From Aureimonas sp. SA4125 (lineage in GTDB: Bacteria; Pseudomonadota; Alphaproteobacteria; Rhizobiales; Rhizobiaceae), in contig NZ_AP025032.1 of assembly GCF_019973775.1 (NCBI RefSeq), positions 1,674,001-1,738,000 on the forward strand: DNA of 64,000 nucleotides, given 5' to 3'. The position numbers and the translations under genes are program-made. Below the pieces are notes generated by a model, which saw only the letters and a list, made by a program, of their open reading frames with translations, did no database searches and was not told where the DNA came from. This document shows positions 61,996-64,000 of this stretch, piece by piece (position 1 is the first letter of the stretch; every line of letters starts with the position of its first letter).

Positions 61996-62031
61996 CGGCC
62001 GGGGACGGAAACGTCCCCGGCCGTTCCGTTT
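61996..62031 (+). terminator. terminator after the L,D-transpeptidase gene
   Basis: CGGCCGGGGAC (61996-62006) pairs perfectly with GTCCCCGGCCG (62013-62023) across GGAAAC, followed by TTCCGTTT. A strong stem with a T-rich tail. Confidence 0.75.
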
Positions 62032-62143
62032 GCGGCCCCGCCCTGTCGCGCCGGGACGAGTGGCGAGAGGCCGGGACATGTGCTATCGGCCCATTGCATC
62101 CGGCGGGCCGTTGCGCTCCCGCCCCGACATCGGAGTGACCGGA

Positions 62144-63457
62144 ATGTCCGCAGCCATCGAATCCACGACCGTCCTCGACGGCTTCTTCACCACCGGTATC
62201 GCGACGAGCGACCCGGCGCTGTTCAAGGCCATGCGCGGCGAACTGAACCGCCAGCGCCACGAGGTCGAGCTGATCGCCTCGGAGAACATCGTCTCGCGCG
62301 CCGTCTTGGAAGCGCAGGGGTCGGTTCTCACCAACAAATATGCCGAGGGCTATCCCGGCCGCCGGTATTATGGCGGCTGCGAATATGTCGACATCGCCGA
62401 GGAACTGGCGATCGAGCGCGCCAAGGAAATGTTCGGCTGCGCCTACGCCAACGTCCAGCCGAACTCCGGCAGCCAGGCCAATCAGGCTGTGCTGCTCGCC
62501 TTGTCGAAGCCCGGCGAGACGCTGCTCGGCATGAGCCTCGACGCCGGCGGCCATCTGACGCACGGCGCCAAGCCGAACATGTCCGGCCGCTGGTTCAACG
62601 CGGTCCAGTATGGCCTCGATCTCGCGACCGGCCTCATCGACTACGATGAAGTCGAACGCCTGGCGCACGAGTCGAAGCCCGCGATCATCGTCGCCGGCGG
62701 CTCGGCCTATTCCCGCCAGATCGATTTCGCCCGCTTCCGCGCCATTGCCGACGCTGTCGGCGCGATCCTCTGGGTGGACATGGCGCATTTTGCCGGCCTC
62801 GTCGCCGGCGGCCAGCATCCAAGCCCGTTCCCGCACGCCCATGTCGCGACGTCGACCACGCACAAGACCCTGCGCGGCCCGCGTGGCGGCCTCGTGCTGA
62901 CCAATGACGAAGCCATCGCCAAGAAGATCAATTCGGCGATCTTTCCCGGCCTGCAGGGCGGCCCGCTGATGCACGTCATCGCCGGCAAGGCGGTCGCCTT
63001 CGGCGAGGCGCTGAAGCCGGGCTTCCGCACCTACATCAAGGCCGTGACCGACAACGCGAAGGTTCTGGCCGAAACACTGGTCGACGGCGGCCTCGGCATC
63101 GTCTCCGGCGGCACCGACACGCATCTGATGCTGGTCGACCTCCGGCCGAAGAACCTCACCGGCAAGGCGTCCGAGATCGCGCTCGGCCGCGCCGGCATCA
63201 CCTGCAACAAGAACGCGGTGCCGAACGATCCGGAAAAGCCGGCGGTGACCTCCGGCATCCGCCTCGGCACCCCCGCCGCCACCACCCGTGGCTTCGGCAC
63301 CGAGGAGTTCCGCGAGGTCGGCCGGCTGATCGTCGAGGTTCTCGACGGGCTGAAGGCGGCCAATTCGGACGAGGGCAATGCGGCCGTCGAAGCCAAGGTC
63401 AAGGAAAAGATCCTGGCGATGACAGCCCGCTTCCCGATCTACGACGGTCTCGGCTAA
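62144..63457 (+). CDS. glyA: serine hydroxymethyltransferase
   Basis: 437 residues. Converts serine and tetrahydrofolate to glycine and methylene-tetrahydrofolate. [24 protein letters not shown] start region, [28 protein letters not shown] and PLP lysine in [14 protein letters not shown] are clear. Start ATG 62144 ([15 protein letters not shown]). nrdR follows after 6 bases, the usual alphaproteobacterial pair. Confidence 0.97.
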   Translation: MSAAIESTTVLDGFFTTGIATSDPALFKAMRGELNRQRHEVELIASENIVSRAVLEAQGSVLTNKYAEGYPGRRYYGGCEYVDIAEELAIERAKEMFGCAYANVQPNSGSQANQAVLLALSKPGETLLGMSLDAGGHLTHGAKPNMSGRWFNAVQYGLDLATGLIDYDEVERLAHESKPAIIVAGGSAYSRQIDFARFRAIADAVGAILWVDMAHFAGLVAGGQHPSPFPHAHVATSTTHKTLRGPRGGLVLTNDEAIAKKINSAIFPGLQGGPLMHVIAGKAVAFGEALKPGFRTYIKAVTDNAKVLAETLVDGGLGIVSGGTDTHLMLVDLRPKNLTGKASEIALGRAGITCNKNAVPNDPEKPAVTSGIRLGTPAATTRGFGTEEFREVGRLIVEVLDGLKAANSDEGNAAVEAKVKEKILAMTARFPIYDGLG

Positions 63458-63463
63458 GCCAGC

Positions 63464-64000
63464 GTGCGCTGCCCCTATTGCGGATCGCTCGACAGCCAGG
63501 TGAAGGATTCGCGCCCGGCCGAGGATGGCGGCGCGATCCGCCGTCGCCGGGTCTGTCCCGATTGCGGCGGGCGATTCACCACCTTCGAGCGCGTGCAGCT
63601 GCGCGAGCTGGTCGTGGTCAAGAAATCGGGCCGGCGCGTCGTCTTCGCCCGTGACAAACTGGCCCGCTCGGTGCAGGTCGCCCTGCGCAAGCGCGCCGTC
63701 GACCCGGACCGGATCGAGCGGATGATCTCGGGTATCGTGCGCCAGCTGGAGTCCACGGGTGAGTCCGACATCCAGTCCGACCATATCGGGCTTCTGGTGA
63801 TGGAGGCGCTGCGCGGTCTCGACGACGTCGCCTATGTCCGCTTCGCCTCGGTCTACCGCGATTTTCGCGAGGCCAAGGACTTTGCCGCCGTGATCGGAGA
63901 ACTCGCCGGCTCGGTCGCGGCGCCCGATGGCGAGGTCTCCCTGCCGCCGCTGCCCGGCGGCCACAAGCCCGAACCGGCGCGGCCCGATGCCGAGAAGCCT
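63464..64000 (+). CDS. nrdR: transcriptional repressor NrdR (cut by the window end)
   Basis: At least 179 codons, start GTG 63464. Zinc ribbon CPYCGS and [12 protein letters not shown] (about 3-38), then an ATP-cone domain ([43 protein letters not shown]). It represses ribonucleotide reductase genes when dATP is high. The C-terminal tail after about 155 is Pro/Gly-rich and the frame is still open at 64000, so it is longer than the usual 150 residues. ribD/ribE/nusB commonly come next. Confidence 0.95.
   Translation, partial: MRCPYCGSLDSQVKDSRPAEDGGAIRRRRVCPDCGGRFTTFERVQLRELVVVKKSGRRVVFARDKLARSVQVALRKRAVDPDRIERMISGIVRQLESTGESDIQSDHIGLLVMEALRGLDDVAYVRFASVYRDFREAKDFAAVIGELAGSVAAPDGEVSLPPLPGGHKPEPARPDAEKP

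Noticed and set aside
60494..63964. A 1,156-codon minus-strand open frame
   Set aside because: It runs antisense through the L,D-transpeptidase gene, glyA and nrdR, which have clear family motifs. Long antisense frames are expected from GC-rich codon usage.

Overview
The window looks like a chromosomal segment of a high-GC alphaproteobacterium of the Hyphomicrobiales (Rhizobiales), perhaps near Aurantimonadaceae. The family guess is an inference. Evidence seen: conserved alphaproteobacterial gene orders (fabD-fabG-acpP-fabF-mltG-yicC-gmk; rsmA-pdxA-surA-lptD-lptG-lptF; rpsF-rpsR-DUF2232-rplI then dnaB-alr-radA-cvpA-purF; glyA-nrdR), an LdtR/LdtP pair typical of rhizobia and Liberibacter, and a Rhizobiales-type palindromic intergenic repeat at 22385-22488.

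Layout. 1-1989: a tyrosine recombinase next to the 3' end of tRNA-Ser(GCT), apparently the right edge of an integrated element whose body lies to the left of the window. 2229-4073: a secreted RTX calcium-binding protein with no type I secretion genes nearby. 4197-12082: about 7.9 kb of contiguous insertion sequences. An IS630 element is split by an IS3 element (itself split by an IS30 element) and by an IS110/IS1111-type element. An IS5 element and then an IS256 element follow. The ends of most can be read from inverted repeats; IS256 has a perfect 8-bp target duplication.

12644-14914: a DegT-type aminotransferase and a Gfo/Idh/MocA dehydrogenase, a plausible pair for making a 3-amino sugar nucleotide (possibly lipid A diaminoglucose). 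15127-19249: a LysM envelope protein and an Atm1/HMT1-type ABC exporter. 19357-20911: psd and pssA, which make phosphatidylethanolamine. 21518-24571: kdsA, a HAD phosphatase and kdsD, that is, Kdo synthesis. 24571-33754: on the minus strand, SDR, purF, cvpA, radA, alr, dnaB and rplI, with a DUF1294 gene on the opposite strand. 33797-35613: DUF2232, rpsR and rpsF, with a strong terminator after rplI at 33112-33142. 35951-38071: a PAS-GGDEF-EAL protein. 38315-44732: fatty-acid synthesis, mltG, yicC and gmk. 44911-45972: a PRISE-like reductase that interrupts the usual order. 46025-53783: rsmA, pdxA, surA-like, lptD, lptG and lptF, with overlapping stops and starts. 54064-60238: pepA, holC, bpt, an RDD protein, hemB, DUF6163 and ldtR. 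60617-64000: the Tat-exported L,D-transpeptidase, glyA and a partial nrdR.

The common theme of the core genes is envelope building: Kdo, lipid A sugar, LPS export (LptD/F/G), outer-membrane protein folding, phospholipid synthesis, fatty acids and peptidoglycan cross-linking. The accessory part is confined to about the first 12 kb. The most interesting points are the nested insertion sequences, a candidate bridge-RNA region in the IS110-type element, the tRNA-Ser integration site, a 31-codon KDPG-aldolase-like remnant that overlaps the start of the HAD gene, and the candidate diaminoglucose pair.
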